A DNA stretch of 64,000 bases from Streptomyces sp. NRRL B-3428 (GTDB lineage: Bacteria; Actinomycetota; Actinomycetes; Streptomycetales; Streptomycetaceae). Location: NCBI GenBank assembly GCA_000721375.1, contig JOGW01000007.1, positions 62,001 through 126,000 of the forward strand, read 5' to 3'. The first letter of the stretch is position 1. Each line of letters begins with the position of its first letter. The position numbers and the translations under genes were made by a program. This document shows, piece by piece, positions 43,302-53,934 of the stretch. The notes below the pieces were generated by a model. The model was not told the origin of the DNA. It ran no database searches and saw only the letters and a program-made list of their open reading frames with translations.

Positions 43302-43367
43302 TTCAGCCAGGACATGCCAGGGCCCCGGGACCAATTCCCGACGCCCCACGGACAGTTGGGAGTGCTC

Positions 43368-45194
43368 GTGCAGCAACGCCCTCTCCGCACCTCCAGACGC
43401 ACGCTTCTGACCGCCACCGCGACCGCCGTCGCGGCGGCCGCCATCGGCGCCTTCCCCGCACACGCACACGCACAGAACCACAAGAGCAAGGACCGCGAAC
43501 TGCGCCGCATCATCGCCCGTATGTCCCTGGAGGAGAAGGTCGGCCAGCTCTTCGTCTCCCGGGTGTACGGGGAGACCGCCACCGACCCCGCCCAGGCGGA
43601 CGTCAACCTCAACCTCGCGGAGCTGGGCGTCCGTGACGCCGCCGAGCTGATAGCGAAGTACCACGTCGGCGGCATCATCTACTTCGGCTGGGCGCACAAC
43701 GTCCGCGAACCGCACCAGATAGCCGACCTGTCCAACGGGATACAGCGCGCGGCACTCCAACAGGACACCCCCATCCCCCTGTTGATCTCCACCGACCAGG
43801 AACACGGCATCGTCTGCCGTGTCGGAAAGCCCGCCACCCTGATGCCCGGTGCGATGGCCCTGGGCGCGAGCGGCTCACGCGCGGATGCCCGCCGCGCCGC
43901 CCGTATCGCCGGACGCGAACTCGCCGCGATCGGCATCCGGCAGAACTACGCCCCGGTCGCCGACGTCAACGTCAATCCGGGCAACATCGTCATCGGCGTA
44001 CGGTCCTTCGGCGCCGACCCCGAGGCCGTGGCCCGTATGGTCGCCGCGCAGGTCGACGGGTATCAGAGCGCCGGGATCGCGGCCACCTCCAAGCACTTCC
44101 CCGGGCACGGCGACACCGAGGACGACAGCCACTTCAAGCTGCCGTACATCCACCACACGCGCGAGGAGTTCGAGCGCCTCGATCTGCCGCCCTTCAAGGC
44201 GGCGATGCGCGCGGGCATCGACTCGATCATGACCGCCCATATCGTGGTCCCCGCCCTCGACCCCGCCGAGGACCCCGCCACCCTCTCCCGCCCGATCCTC
44301 ACCGGCGTGCTGCGCGAACAGCTCGGCTACGACGGTGTGGTGGTCACCGACTCGCTGGGCATGGAGGGCGTGCGCACCAAGTACGGCGACGACCGCGTCC
44401 CGGTCCTCGCCCTCAAGGCCGGCGTCGACCAGCTGCTCAACCCGCCGTCCCTGGCGGTCGCCTGGAATGCGGTGCTCAATGCCGTACGCGCGGGAGAACT
44501 CACCGAGGAACGCCTCGACGAATCGATCCTGCGGGTACTGCGCCTCAAAGCGAAACTCGGCCTGTTCCGCGACCCGTACACCACCCACCGGGACGTGGAC
44601 CGCACCGTCGGCGTCCGCGAGCACCTGCGGGCGGCGGAGGAGATCGCGGACGAGACCACGACACTGCTCGTGAACACCGGCGGACTGCTGCCGCTCAGCA
44701 GTAGCCGTACTCCCAAAGTCCTTGTCCTGGGCGCCGATCCGTCCTCACCCTCCGGTACGACGGGACCGCCGACCACCGTCTTCACCAAGGCGCTGACCGA
44801 ACTCGGTTTCACCGCCACCGCCCTGTCCACCGGGACCGCGCCGAACGCCGCGAAGATCGAGGAGGCGGTGGCGGCGGCCGCGGGCAAGGACGTGATCGCC
44901 GTCCTCACCTCCAACGTCTCGGCCACCAGCGCCCAGCGCACCCTGGTGACCCGCATCGCCGCGACCGGCATCCCGGTGGTGACGATCGCGGTGAACCGTC
45001 CCTACGACGTGGCCCGGCTCCCCGAAGCGAGCGCCGTACTCGCCACGTACTCCTGGACCGACACCGAACTGTGCGCCGCCGCCCGGGTGATCACGGGCAA
45101 GGCCTCCCCACAGGGCCGGCTGCCGGTTCCCGTCCAGCGCGCCGACGATCCCACCACCACGCTGTATCCGATCGGTTACGGACTGTCGTACTAG
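43368..45194 (+). CDS. Tat-exported GH3 beta-N-acetylglucosaminidase, NagZ-like
   Basis: The 608-residue protein carries a twin-arginine signal (RTSRRTLLTATATA, Arg10-Arg11, cleavage near AHAHA). The GH3 barrel has the NagZ-type motif KHFPGHGDTEDDSH at 242-255, where His254 acts in place of a distant acid, and nucleophile Asp328 in VVTDSLGME. A C-terminal GH3_C domain follows. It should release GlcNAc from chitin or wall fragments outside the cell. GTG at 43368 has GGGAG five bases upstream; GTG at 43362 is the alternative. It has its own promoter. Confidence 0.9.
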   Translation: MQQRPLRTSRRTLLTATATAVAAAAIGAFPAHAHAQNHKSKDRELRRIIARMSLEEKVGQLFVSRVYGETATDPAQADVNLNLAELGVRDAAELIAKYHVGGIIYFGWAHNVREPHQIADLSNGIQRAALQQDTPIPLLISTDQEHGIVCRVGKPATLMPGAMALGASGSRADARRAARIAGRELAAIGIRQNYAPVADVNVNPGNIVIGVRSFGADPEAVARMVAAQVDGYQSAGIAATSKHFPGHGDTEDDSHFKLPYIHHTREEFERLDLPPFKAAMRAGIDSIMTAHIVVPALDPAEDPATLSRPILTGVLREQLGYDGVVVTDSLGMEGVRTKYGDDRVPVLALKAGVDQLLNPPSLAVAWNAVLNAVRAGELTEERLDESILRVLRLKAKLGLFRDPYTTHRDVDRTVGVREHLRAAEEIADETTTLLVNTGGLLPLSSSRTPKVLVLGADPSSPSGTTGPPTTVFTKALTELGFTATALSTGTAPNAAKIEEAVAAAAGKDVIAVLTSNVSATSAQRTLVTRIAATGIPVVTIAVNRPYDVARLPEASAVLATYSWTDTELCAAARVITGKASPQGRLPVPVQRADDPTTTLYPIGYGLSY

Positions 45195-45201
45195 CCGGAC
45201 C

Positions 45202-45240
45202 CCGGGTGTGCGGCGTACCCGGCGTACGCCGCACACCCGG
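45202..45240 (+). terminator. Perfect hairpin after the GH3 gene
   Basis: A 17-bp stem (CCGGGTGTGCGGCGTAC, 45202-45218, with 45224-45240) has a 5-base loop, 8 bases after the stop codon. Confidence 0.8.
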
Positions 45241-45333
45241 CGCACCACCGTCAACTGACGCAAAGCCCCCTGCACATCTGGCGTGCGCCCCGCACCTGCC
45301 CTCACGCTGGGAGGACGTCTCGGGGGGTTCAGC

Positions 45334-45951
45334 ATGCGCAGTGCACGATTCGCGCGGGTGATGTGTGCACCGGTACTGGTGGGGGTCCTCGCACTGATGG
45401 GGTGCCAGAAGTCGCCCGGTGCGAGCGGGAATCTGAACGACACGTCCGCGTCCAAGTCTCCGTCCGGCTACGGCCTGGTCTTTCTCGGTGTCGACGAGTG
45501 CGCCTCGCGCGGCAAGGGGTTCACCGAGGTGCTGTGTTCCAGCGAGAAGGCACAGGCCCGGGTGATCGCCAGATACGACGGCAGGCAGTCGGAGGGCCCC
45601 GCCTGCCCGGTGTCCACGGACTTCGTCCTGCACATCAGCGAGTCACGGCCCGCGTACGACGAGGACGGCGACGGAGCCGTGCCCAAGGGGTATGCGTGCA
45701 TGCGCAACCTGGAGTCCCCGCATCCGGGCGACCCGGGCGGTGGCGGTGGTCCGAGCACCGTCGTCGGCGACTGCGTCTACACGGCCGGCAAGGGTGAGGT
45801 GCGCGAGACGGCGTGCGACGGGTCGGGGAAGAACGCGCCGGAGTTCAGGGTGGATTCGGCAGTCAGGAGCCGCGCGAAGTGCCCGGCGAGCACCGAGCTG
45901 TACGTCCAGCTGGGCGGCGCGAAGCCGGTCGGCTGCGCCGAGCCGGTGTAG
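45334..45951 (+). CDS. Small lipoprotein, unknown function
   Basis: The 205-residue protein has a lipoprotein signal: basic residues, a hydrophobic core, and LMGC with the Cys at residue 24. The mature part has five or more Cys (VDECASRGKGFTEVLC, GPACPVS, GYACMRN, GDCVY, ETACDG, AKCPAS) that could make several disulphides. A conserved pair VLCSSEKAQARVIARYDG and CPVSTDFVLHISES suggests two repeats of one fold. GGGGGG before the ATG at 45334 supports the start. I do not recognise a family. Such proteins sit on the outer face of the membrane. Confidence 0.75.
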   Translation: MRSARFARVMCAPVLVGVLALMGCQKSPGASGNLNDTSASKSPSGYGLVFLGVDECASRGKGFTEVLCSSEKAQARVIARYDGRQSEGPACPVSTDFVLHISESRPAYDEDGDGAVPKGYACMRNLESPHPGDPGGGGGPSTVVGDCVYTAGKGEVRETACDGSGKNAPEFRVDSAVRSRAKCPASTELYVQLGGAKPVGCAEPV

Positions 45952-45984
45952 CACCCGAGGGTGCCCCACCGGCCCGGCGTCACC

Positions 45985-46024
45985 GCATCACGGCATCACG
46001 GCATCACGGCATCACGGCATCACG
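45985..46024. repeat. Five copies of an 8-bp tandem repeat
   Basis: GCATCACG repeats at 45985, 45993, 46001, 46009 and 46017. The last copy includes the stop codon of the peptidase gene on the minus strand. Confidence 0.9.
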
Positions 46025-47438
46025 GCCGCAGCGTCCGCGGTCCGTCCTGTCCGTCGAGCCTGGCGTCGTACGCGGTGAGCGCCTGCGCCTTGCCCGGGTC
46101 CGCCTGCACCGAAGCCGGCGCGACATTCGCCCACTCCAGGATGCGCGCGGTCGCGAGCGCCTTGTCGTCGGCCTTCAGACCGGCCACGTTCGCACCGTGG
46201 TTGGCCCCCGGCGCGGTGAACACATAGCTGTCGTGCGTGCCCTTGCCGGGCCGGAAGCGCTCAGCCCCCCACGGGTCGTTCTCGCCGTAGACGTACATCA
46301 TGCGCGTGGCGTTCTTGCGCACCCAGTTGTCCACGTCCCGCATGACCCACGGCTTGAACTTCATCTCGATGTCGCGCGGCACGAAGTTGCGCGGCGGCTG
46401 ATAGCCGTAGCGCGAAAGGCCGTTGAGGTGCGGCTGCGCGATGTCCGGGGAGCCCAGCTCGGTGCCCGCCTGGTAGTAGTACGGCGTGTACGGCGAGAGC
46501 CCCTGGTCGGTGTAGAAGGAGAAGCCGGAGATCGAGTCGACCGTGTTCCAGATCTCCTCGTCCGTGGCGGTCTCGGCCACGGGGATCGAGGCGCAGTCGG
46601 CGAGCAGGCTGTACTGCCAGAAAGCCCAGGTGTAGTCGAGCACGACGGCCTCGTACGCCTTGTCGAGCGAACCGACGGTGTTGAACGTGAGGTCGTTCTC
46701 CTCGGCGTACGCCGCGTACTTCGCCTCCAGCGGCCCGCGCCGGATCAGCGCCTCGCGCTGAACGTTGTTGAGCTTGTCGCGGCACTCCTTCGTGCCGACC
46801 TTCGACAGGAAGCGGTCGTACGCGGAGTCCTCGTTGTTGACGACGTCGTTCGGCGCGACGTACGCGACGACCCCGTCCATGTCCTTGGGATAGAAGCGCT
46901 CGTAGTACGTGGCGGTCATCCCGCCCTTGGACCCGCCGGTCGCCAGCCAGCGGCCCGGGTAGACGCCGTCGAGCGCCTGGAAGATGCGGTGCTGGTCGCT
47001 GGCCGCCTGCCAGATGTCCAGCTTGGACCAGTCGGCGGGCTGCGGACGCGACGGCGTGAAGAAGCGGTACTCCATGGAGACCTGGTTGCCGTCGATGATC
47101 CGCGTCGGCTCGCTGCGGCCGGGGTTGGTCGAGACCCCGTAGCCCGAGGTGTGGAAGACGGTCGGACGCGCGGTGTCCTTGTGCAGCACGGTCAGACGCT
47201 GCTGGAAGGTGCCCTTGGACGGGTGGCGGTGGTCCACGGGCTGGGTGTAGTTGAGGACGAAGTAGCGATAGCCCGCATAGGGCTTCTCCTGGATCAGGCT
47301 CATGCCTTCGATGGAAAGCAGCCTGTCCAGGATGTCGGTCGTCTGCGGCTTCGCGGCAGCGGTCGCCGTGGCCGTGCCCGCCAGCACGGTGGCTATCAGC
47401 ACCATGAGCGTGAGCAGCCATCTGAGCGCCTTGCGCAT
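46020..47438 (-). CDS. Secreted tripeptidyl aminopeptidase-type serine peptidase (PS-10)
   Basis: The 472-residue protein has a signal peptide (hydrophobic core LTLMVLIATVLAG, cleavage near ATAAA) and an alpha/beta-hydrolase body with the nucleophile loop TGGSKGGMTA, Ser170. Late motifs VYGENDPWGA (Asp) and APGANHGANV (His) complete the triad. The sequence matches the PS-10 peptidase family of Streptomyces, related to S28/S37 prolyl and tripeptidyl peptidases that trim secreted proteins. Its end falls in an 8-base repeat array. It is convergent with the lipoprotein gene. Confidence 0.88.
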   Translation of the reverse strand: MRKALRWLLTLMVLIATVLAGTATATAAAKPQTTDILDRLLSIEGMSLIQEKPYAGYRYFVLNYTQPVDHRHPSKGTFQQRLTVLHKDTARPTVFHTSGYGVSTNPGRSEPTRIIDGNQVSMEYRFFTPSRPQPADWSKLDIWQAASDQHRIFQALDGVYPGRWLATGGSKGGMTATYYERFYPKDMDGVVAYVAPNDVVNNEDSAYDRFLSKVGTKECRDKLNNVQREALIRRGPLEAKYAAYAEENDLTFNTVGSLDKAYEAVVLDYTWAFWQYSLLADCASIPVAETATDEEIWNTVDSISGFSFYTDQGLSPYTPYYYQAGTELGSPDIAQPHLNGLSRYGYQPPRNFVPRDIEMKFKPWVMRDVDNWVRKNATRMMYVYGENDPWGAERFRPGKGTHDSYVFTAPGANHGANVAGLKADDKALATARILEWANVAPASVQADPGKAQALTAYDARLDGQDGPRTLRP

Positions 47439-47569
47439 GCACCCTCCCCTGTGGTCACGGATTGCACCGGAACCTAGTGCAGCAACTTTCCCCGCACCAG
47501 GGGGAGTTCACCGCCCATCAGGTTGGTTTACGGGGATCGGGCGCCGCATCCGTACGGGATCGGGCGCTC

Positions 47570-47974
47570 TCACCGTCGATAGCTGAACCAGCCGTCGCTC
47601 ACCTTGCCGCCGCCGACCGAGCCCTTGATCCAGACCTTGCGGCTGCCTATGTGGGTGCGGACCGGCCCGACGGACGTCCGGTGGCGGCCGGACTTGGCCA
47701 CGGGCCGGCTGCCTCGCGCCTGGATGCTGACACTCATCGTGCGCAGTGCGCCGGGGTTTCTGGCGTACGTCATGGCGCACAGGTAGTCGCCGCTGCGATA
47801 GACGTGCACGGATCCGGTCGAGAACGTCAGGGTGTCGACCTTCCGCCCCGAACAGCGGGTCGCGGCCTGGGCCTCACCGGAGAACGGGCCCACCAGCGTG
47901 AGCAGCAGGACGACGCCGAGCAGTACGAGCACGGCGCGTCCCCCGCGTATCGCCCCGCCGACACCCTGCGTCAC
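47570..47974 (-). CDS. Small exported basic protein, unknown
   Basis: The 134-residue protein has an N-terminal hydrophobic signal (AVLVLLGVVLLLTLVGPFSGEAQAA), then about 90 residues with two Cys (ATRCSG, DYLCAMTY), which likely form a disulphide, and many basic residues. The GTG at 47974 has GGGAGGG at good spacing; upstream codons do not look coding. It lies 131 bases upstream of the peptidase start on the same strand. I do not recognise a family; it resembles small secreted proteins of Streptomyces. Confidence 0.7.
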   Translation of the reverse strand: MTQGVGGAIRGGRAVLVLLGVVLLLTLVGPFSGEAQAATRCSGRKVDTLTFSTGSVHVYRSGDYLCAMTYARNPGALRTMSVSIQARGSRPVAKSGRHRTSVGPVRTHIGSRKVWIKGSVGGGKVSDGWFSYRR

Positions 47975-48119
47975 GTGTGTCCCTCCCACCACTGCAGCGT
48001 ATGCAGCTACGGACGCGACACGTGCACCGGGTGGTTCCGGAGTTGGCTGAAAGCTTCTGGTCTCAGGAGGGGTTTGGCGCGTTCGGGGCACTCTTGTGAC
48101 AGACGCGAAAGGCGGAGTC

Positions 48120-48674
48120 ATGACCCATACGCGTACTAACTCCAGTAAAAGCCGCACCCTTGTGATGGCGCTGACGCTCGCCGGACTTGTCGCGGTGCCG
48201 GCCTCGGCGATGGACTACGCGCCGACGGGCGCGGCCCCGAAGGCGGCGGTGGCGCAGGAGACGAAGGCCGCACAGGAGCCCGCACCCGCGCAGGATCCCG
48301 CACCCGCCCCGGCCCTGTCCGGTGATCCACAGACCCCGTACGCGCGCGTCGCACACTTCTACGCCGCGTACATCGACGTGGCCGACGACCCCGGATCGAA
48401 CGAGGCCGCGACCGCGTTGCGCGAGTTCTATCTGACCCCGGCGGCGCTGAAGCGCCTCGCCGACTGGGAGCGGCGCAATGAGGCGGACGGTGTGCTGCGC
48501 GCCCAGAACGCCCCGACCGCCTGGCGGGTCACCCCCGAGGGCAGCGGGATGGGAAGCACCTGGGCGACGGTGCGCCTGACCTGGGGTGAGGGCAAGGACC
48601 GGACGTACACCTATCTGAAGGTGACCACCCTGCTGGAGAGCGGGAAGATCTCCGACATCACCGAGAAGTACTGA
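48120..48674 (+). CDS. Exported protein of unknown function
   Basis: The 184-residue protein has an N-terminal signal peptide (RTLVMALTLAGLVAVPASAMD), an Ala/Pro/Glu-rich linker, and a C-terminal alpha+beta domain of about 110 residues (TPYARVAHFYAAYIDV to ISDITEKY). The last part resembles SnoaL/NTF2-like or DUF3828-type small domains, which is a guess. GGAG lies before the ATG at 48120. Its last 17 bases overlap the end of the convergent ABC exporter gene. Confidence 0.7.
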   Translation: MTHTRTNSSKSRTLVMALTLAGLVAVPASAMDYAPTGAAPKAAVAQETKAAQEPAPAQDPAPAPALSGDPQTPYARVAHFYAAYIDVADDPGSNEAATALREFYLTPAALKRLADWERRNEADGVLRAQNAPTAWRVTPEGSGMGSTWATVRLTWGEGKDRTYTYLKVTTLLESGKISDITEKY

Positions 48675-51600
48675 CCGTCGCTTCCTCGTGCTCTCCGATG
48701 AAGGTGCGCCACAGGCGTGCGTACTTGCCGTCCAGGGCGAGCAGTTCGTCGTGCGTGCCGTCCTCGGCGACGCGGCCGTGGTCCATCACGATCACCCGGT
48801 CCGCGCGGGCCGCCGTGGTCAGCCGGTGGGCGACGACCAGTGTCGTGCGGCGGCCTGCGAGACGGTCGGTGGCCTGGTTGACCTGTGCCTCGGTCGCGAG
48901 GTCGAGTGCGGCGGTGGCCTCGTCGAGCAACAGGACGTCCGGGTCGACAAGTTCGGCCCGGGCGAGCGCGATCAGCTGGCGCTGACCGGCGGACAGGTTG
49001 CGGCCGCGTTCGCTGACCTCGTGCAGATAGCCGCCGTCGAGCGTCGCGATCATCTCGTGCGCGCCTACCGCACGGGCCGCCGCCTCGACCTGCGCGTCGG
49101 TGGCGTCCGGGCGTCCGTAGGCGATCGCGTCGCGGACGGTGCCCGCGAAGAGATAGGCCTCCTGCGGTACGACACCGAGGCGGTGGCGGTACGAGGTGAG
49201 GTCCAGGTCGCGCAGGTCCGCGCCGTCGGCGGTGACCCGCCCGCTCGTCGGGTCGTAGAACCGGGCGACCAGCTTGACCAGCGTGGACTTGCCCGCGCCG
49301 GTCTCGCCGACGAACGCCACGGTCTGCCCGGCGGGGATGGTCAGATCGATCCGGTGCAGGGCGTCCTCGCCCTCGCCGTAAGCGAACTGCACGTCCTCGA
49401 AGGCGATCTCGCCGCGCAGTGAGAGGACCTCGCGGGGTTCGTCCGCGGCCTTGGTGGAGGTCGGCTCCTGCAGCAGCTCCTGGATCCGGCCGAGCGAGAC
49501 GGTCGCCTGCTGGTAGCCGTCGAAGACCTGGGAGAGCTGCTGGACGGGCGCGAAGAACAGGTCGATGTAGAGCAGATACGCGACCAGAGCGCCGGTGGTG
49601 AGCGTGCCCGCGTCGACCCGGTGCGCGCCCACGATCAGGACGGCAGCGGCGGCCACCGAGGACAGGAGCTGCACGAACGGGAAGTAGATGGAGATCAGCC
49701 ACTGGCCCTTGATACGGGCCTGGCGGTAGCTGTGGCTGCGTTCGGCGAACCGCTCGGCGCCGGAGTGCTCGCGACGGAAGGCCTGGACGATGCGCAGGCC
49801 GGAGACGGACTCCTGGAGGTCGGCGTTGACCACCGAGACGCGTTCACGGGCGAGTTCGTACGCCTTCACGCTGGACTTGCGGAAGAAGTACGTGCCGATG
49901 ACCAGGACCGGCAGGGTCGCGAAGACCACCAGGGCGAGCTGGAGGTCGATGACGAGCAGCGCGACCATGATGCCGAAGAAGGTGACTACGGAGACGAAGG
50001 CTGTGACCAGACCGGTCTGCAGGAATGTGGACAGGGCGTCCACGTCCGTGGTCATCCGGGTCATGATCCGGCCGGTCAGCTCGCGCTCGTAGTAGTCGAG
50101 ACCGAGGCGCTGGAGCTGGGCGAAGATCTTCAACCGCAGGGAGTAGAGGACCCGTTCACCGGTACGGCCCGTCTTGCGGATCTCCCCGGTCTGCGCGGCC
50201 CACTGCACGACCACGGCGACGAGGGCGAGTCCGGCGGCGGCCCAGACGGCGCCGAGCGCGGCCCGGGTGACGCCTTCGTCGATGCCGTGGCGGATGAGGA
50301 CGGGCAGGAGAAGTCCCATGCCGGCGTCGATGGCGACGAGGGTGAGGGCGACCAGCAGCGGCTTTCCGAAGCCTGCGAGGAGGCGGCGAAGCCCGTACGA
50401 CTTCTCGGCTGCCACCGCCTTGGCCTCGTCGATGCCGGGGGTGTCGTCGGCCGGGGGCAGGGCGTCGACCTGGGCGAGGAGTTCGGGGGTGGAGGGCGTG
50501 TCGCTGAGCGCGGTGTCCTTCGGGGTGCGGTCACCGGCCCACAGCTGTGGGGTGATGCCCCGCTCCGCGTCGAACTCGGCGTCCAGTTCGGCCCGTACGG
50601 AGGAGTCCTCGGGAGCCTTCACCTGCGGGGTGATGTGCCCGGGCGACACGGCGCCCAGTTCGTCCGGGTCGGTGAGCAGGCGGCGGTAGAGGGCCGAGCG
50701 CTGCTCAAGCTCCTCGTGGGTGCCGATGTCGGCGAGCTTGCCTTCGTCGAGCACGGCGATGCGGTCGGCGAGGCCGAGGGTGGAGCGGCGGTGGGCGATC
50801 AGGAGGGTGGTGCGCCCGGCCATGACCTGCCCCAGGGCTTCGTGGATCTCGTGCTCGACGCGGGCGTCCACGGCGGAGGTGGCGTCGTCCAGGACGAGCA
50901 GACGCGGGTCGGTGAGGATCGCGCGGGCCAGCGCGAGGCGCTGGCGCTGGCCGCCGGAGAGGGTGAGGCCGTGCTCGCCGACCTTGGTGTCGTAGCCCTC
51001 GGGCAGTTCGTCGATGAAGCGCTGTGCCTGTGCCGCGCGCGCGGCGGCCTCGATCTGCTCCTGGGTGGCGTCCGGAACGCCGTACGCGATGTTGGTGCGG
51101 ATGCTCTCGGAGAAGAGGAAGGAGTCCTCGGGCACGAGACCGATCGCGGCCCTGAGCGATGCGAGGGTCAGCTCGCGTACGTCGTGGCCGCCGACGAGTA
51201 CGGCGCCGTGGGTGACGTCGTAGTAGCGGGGCAGCAGCAGCGAGACGGTGGACTTGCCGCTGCCTGAGGAGCCGACCACGGCGACGGTCTCGCCGGGCTC
51301 GATGGTCAGCGAGAAGTTCTCGAGAACCGGGCGGCCGTCCTCGTACGCGAAGGAGACGTCGTCGAACTCGACGGTCGCCGGGGCGTCGGCAGGGAGGTTC
51401 TTGGTGCCGTCCTCGATGACCGGCTCGGTGTCGATCAGTTCGAGGACGCGCTCGACGCCCGCGCGGGCCTGCTGGCCCACGGTGAGGACCATGGCGAGCA
51501 TGCGGACCGGGCCGACCAGCTGGGCGAGGTAGGTCGAGAAGGCGACGAACGTACCGAGCGTGATCTCGCCGCGGACCGCGAGCCAGCCGCCGAGCGCCAG

Positions 51601-52383
51601 CATCGCGACCTGGCCGAGGGCCGGGACGGACTGCAGGGCCGGGGTGTAGCGGGAGTTCAGCTTGATGGTGCGCAGGCGGCCGGCGAACAGGCGGCGCCCG
51701 ACCTCCCTGAGCTTGCCGGTCTCCTGCTCCTCCTGACCGAAGCCCTTGACCACGCGTACGCCGGAGACGGCGCCGTCGACGACGCCTGCCACAGCGGCGG
51801 CCTGGGCCTGGGCGTACCAAGTGGCCGGGTGGAGTCGGGTCTTGCTGCGCTTGGCGATGAACCAGAGCGCGGGGGCCACGGCGAGGGCGACGAGGGTCAG
51901 CGGCAGGGAGAGCCAGGCCATGATGGCCAGGGAGATCACGAAGAGCAGGATGTTGCCGATGGTCATCGGCAGCATGAAGAGCAGGCCCTGGATCAGCTGC
52001 AGGTCGCTGGTGGCGCGGCCGACGACCTGTCCGGTGGACAGCTCGTCCTGCCGCCGCCCGTCGAGCCGGGTGATCGCCCCGTACATGTCGGTGCGCAGAT
52101 CGTGCTGGACGTCGAGTGCGAGCCGGCCGCCGTAGTAGCGGCGGATGTACGTCATGACGTAGACGACGAGGGCGGCGGCTATCAGGAGCCCGGTCCAGGT
52201 CGCGAGCGAGCGCTCCTTGACCGTGATGACATCGTCGATCACGACCTTGGTGATCAGCGGTACGACCGCCATGACGGCCATACCGCCGAGGCTGGAGCCG
52301 AGCGCCAGGACGACGTCCTTGGGGTAGCGCCACGCGTACCCGGTCAGCCTCCGGGCCCACCCCTGCGTCGTCGCCCCTGCCAC
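48658..52383 (-). CDS. Single-chain double ABC exporter (two TMD-NBD halves)
   Basis: The 1241-residue protein is a full exporter in one chain. Half 1 has six membrane helices, Walker [10 protein letters not shown], signature LSGGQ and Walker [10 protein letters not shown] linker of about 100 acidic residues follows. Half 2 has six helices, Walker [15 protein letters not shown] and LLLDEAT. The motif in NBD1 has DD in place of the usual DE, so site 1 may hydrolyse ATP poorly, as in heterodimeric exporters; this layout suggests fusion of such a pair. The GTG start has GGGAGG. The transported compound is unknown. Confidence 0.92.
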   Translation of the reverse strand: MAGATTQGWARRLTGYAWRYPKDVVLALGSSLGGMAVMAVVPLITKVVIDDVITVKERSLATWTGLLIAAALVVYVMTYIRRYYGGRLALDVQHDLRTDMYGAITRLDGRRQDELSTGQVVGRATSDLQLIQGLLFMLPMTIGNILLFVISLAIMAWLSLPLTLVALAVAPALWFIAKRSKTRLHPATWYAQAQAAAVAGVVDGAVSGVRVVKGFGQEEQETGKLREVGRRLFAGRLRTIKLNSRYTPALQSVPALGQVAMLALGGWLAVRGEITLGTFVAFSTYLAQLVGPVRMLAMVLTVGQQARAGVERVLELIDTEPVIEDGTKNLPADAPATVEFDDVSFAYEDGRPVLENFSLTIEPGETVAVVGSSGSGKSTVSLLLPRYYDVTHGAVLVGGHDVRELTLASLRAAIGLVPEDSFLFSESIRTNIAYGVPDATQEQIEAAARAAQAQRFIDELPEGYDTKVGEHGLTLSGGQRQRLALARAILTDPRLLVLDDATSAVDARVEHEIHEALGQVMAGRTTLLIAHRRSTLGLADRIAVLDEGKLADIGTHEELEQRSALYRRLLTDPDELGAVSPGHITPQVKAPEDSSVRAELDAEFDAERGITPQLWAGDRTPKDTALSDTPSTPELLAQVDALPPADDTPGIDEAKAVAAEKSYGLRRLLAGFGKPLLVALTLVAIDAGMGLLLPVLIRHGIDEGVTRAALGAVWAAAGLALVAVVVQWAAQTGEIRKTGRTGERVLYSLRLKIFAQLQRLGLDYYERELTGRIMTRMTTDVDALSTFLQTGLVTAFVSVVTFFGIMVALLVIDLQLALVVFATLPVLVIGTYFFRKSSVKAYELARERVSVVNADLQESVSGLRIVQAFRREHSGAERFAERSHSYRQARIKGQWLISIYFPFVQLLSSVAAAAVLIVGAHRVDAGTLTTGALVAYLLYIDLFFAPVQQLSQVFDGYQQATVSLGRIQELLQEPTSTKAADEPREVLSLRGEIAFEDVQFAYGEGEDALHRIDLTIPAGQTVAFVGETGAGKSTLVKLVARFYDPTSGRVTADGADLRDLDLTSYRHRLGVVPQEAYLFAGTVRDAIAYGRPDATDAQVEAAARAVGAHEMIATLDGGYLHEVSERGRNLSAGQRQLIALARAELVDPDVLLLDEATAALDLATEAQVNQATDRLAGRRTTLVVAHRLTTAARADRVIVMDHGRVAEDGTHDELLALDGKYARLWRTFIGEHEEATVSTSR

Positions 52384-52488
52384 GTGCTGCCTCCCGGTGT
52401 TCTGTTGCTGCCGGAATGGTCAACACGGGGGTGGGGGGATTTCATCCCGCCGCAACAATCGCACAGGGGCGCGACGTGCCCCGGCCCC

Positions 52489-53916
52489 TCACGCCGAGCG
52501 CGGTTTGCCCGGTGTGAGGACGACGGTCAGCACCGCGGCCGCCCCTGCTGCCACGGCGCCCGCGACGAACCCGCGGGAGAAGCCCTCGCCGTCTGTCCCG
52601 GTGATGCTCGCGGCGGCGATGCTGGAGACCACCGCGGCGCCGAGCGAGGCGCCGAACTCGTGGAAGGTGCTCAGGATCCCCGAGGCGAGACCGGCCTCGT
52701 GCGGGGCGATCTGCCCGAGCGCGGTGGCCGAGGCGACGACGAAGACCACGCCCGTGCCCGCGGCGGCCACGGAGATGCCCGCCACCAGGGCGGCGGTCGG
52801 CTCCCACAGGGCCGCGGCGGTCATGCCCGCTGCGGCGATGAGCAGACCGGCGGTGCCGAGTGCCCGTGGTCCGGTCCGTCCGATGACGCGGCCCGCGGCC
52901 ATGGCGCCCACCATCGTGGCCAGTGCCACCGGCAGGAAGAGCAGGCCGGTGGCCAGAGCTCCGTGGCCGCGGTGGTCCTGCAGGGAGAACGTGCCGAGGA
53001 AGAAGACCATGATCATCAGGGCGGTGGCCACCAGGATCAGGACGGTGCCGGTCGCCACGGGACGGCGGATCAGCAGACGTACGTCCATGAGGGGCGATCG
53101 CGCCCGGCGCTGGCGGAGGGCGAAGAGCGCGTACAGGGCCGCTGCGGCGAGTACGAACGCCGTCGTCGCCACCGTGGCCCAGCCCTTGTCTCCGGCGCGG
53201 ACCAGCGCATAGGTCAGGGTGCCGGTGGCGGCGGTGACCAGGGCGGCCCCCAGGAGGTCGAGACGGCCGCGGGCCGGTGCGGGCGGCTGCTGCGGCAGTT
53301 GTCCGCGCAGGGCGAGGAACAGGATCACGCCGACAGGGACGTTGACGAAGAACACCCACGGCCAGCCCGGTCCGGCGGTGAGCAGTCCGCCGAGGAGCAC
53401 GCCGAGGGCGGCGCCGCTCCCCCCGAGGGAGGACCAGATGCCGAGCGCCTTGTTGCGCTCCTCGCCGTCGAAGAGCGTGACGACCAGGGACAGGGCGGCG
53501 GGCGAGAGGATCGCTGCGGCGAGACCCTGCGCCACGCGGCCGCCGAGCAGCATCGGCCCGTTGGCGGCGAGTCCGGCAAGCAGCGAGGCGCCGGCGAACA
53601 GGAGCAGCCCGAGCAGGATCAGCCGGCGGGCACCGAACAGGTCCGCCGCGCGGCCGCCGAGCAGCAGCAGCCCGCCGAACGCCAGGGTGTAGCCGCTCAC
53701 CACCCAGGTCAGCGCCTCGCGGCTCAGACCCAGGTCCGCCCCGATGTGGGGCAGAGCGATGGCGACGACGGTGACGTCGAGGATCAGCATCAGCTGCGCG
53801 ACGCCGACGAAGCCGAGGATCTTCCAGCGGCGTGGGTCGGGTGTGCGGGTGGGCTGGTCGGGCCCGGAGGAGAGGGGATCCGGCGACATCGGATCGGAAG
53901 ACATATGTGCGTTCAT
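52489..53916 (-). CDS. MFS drug exporter, 14-helix DHA2 type
   Basis: The 475-residue membrane protein starts with a 30-residue cytoplasmic tail, then motif D1 (LMLILDVTVVAIALPHI), motif A GGRAADLFGARR, and motif C GGLLTAGPGWPWVFFVNVPVG. About fourteen helices fit the DHA2 drug/proton antiporters. It ends 105 bases before the ABC exporter start and is divergent from a TetR gene. Twin 24-base palindromes lie in the gap, so it is probably induced by the compound it exports. Confidence 0.93.
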   Translation of the reverse strand: MNAHMSSDPMSPDPLSSGPDQPTRTPDPRRWKILGFVGVAQLMLILDVTVVAIALPHIGADLGLSREALTWVVSGYTLAFGGLLLLGGRAADLFGARRLILLGLLLFAGASLLAGLAANGPMLLGGRVAQGLAAAILSPAALSLVVTLFDGEERNKALGIWSSLGGSGAALGVLLGGLLTAGPGWPWVFFVNVPVGVILFLALRGQLPQQPPAPARGRLDLLGAALVTAATGTLTYALVRAGDKGWATVATTAFVLAAAALYALFALRQRRARSPLMDVRLLIRRPVATGTVLILVATALMIMVFFLGTFSLQDHRGHGALATGLLFLPVALATMVGAMAAGRVIGRTGPRALGTAGLLIAAAGMTAAALWEPTAALVAGISVAAAGTGVVFVVASATALGQIAPHEAGLASGILSTFHEFGASLGAAVVSSIAAASITGTDGEGFSRGFVAGAVAAGAAAVLTVVLTPGKPRSA

Positions 53917-53934
53917 GGCCTGCCCCCTGCAGGT

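Larger units (their letters stand above)
42979..43367. other. 389-bp gap with repeats, hairpin and GH3 promoter
   Basis: No gene is visible. Near the left are several CCCGTACGAG-type 10-base repeats (42981-43022), then a 13-bp hairpin (43071-43112), and a promoter at 43255-43283 for the GH3 gene, with the palindrome GGAAGTTTCC at 43292-43301 near its start point. Confidence 0.6.
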
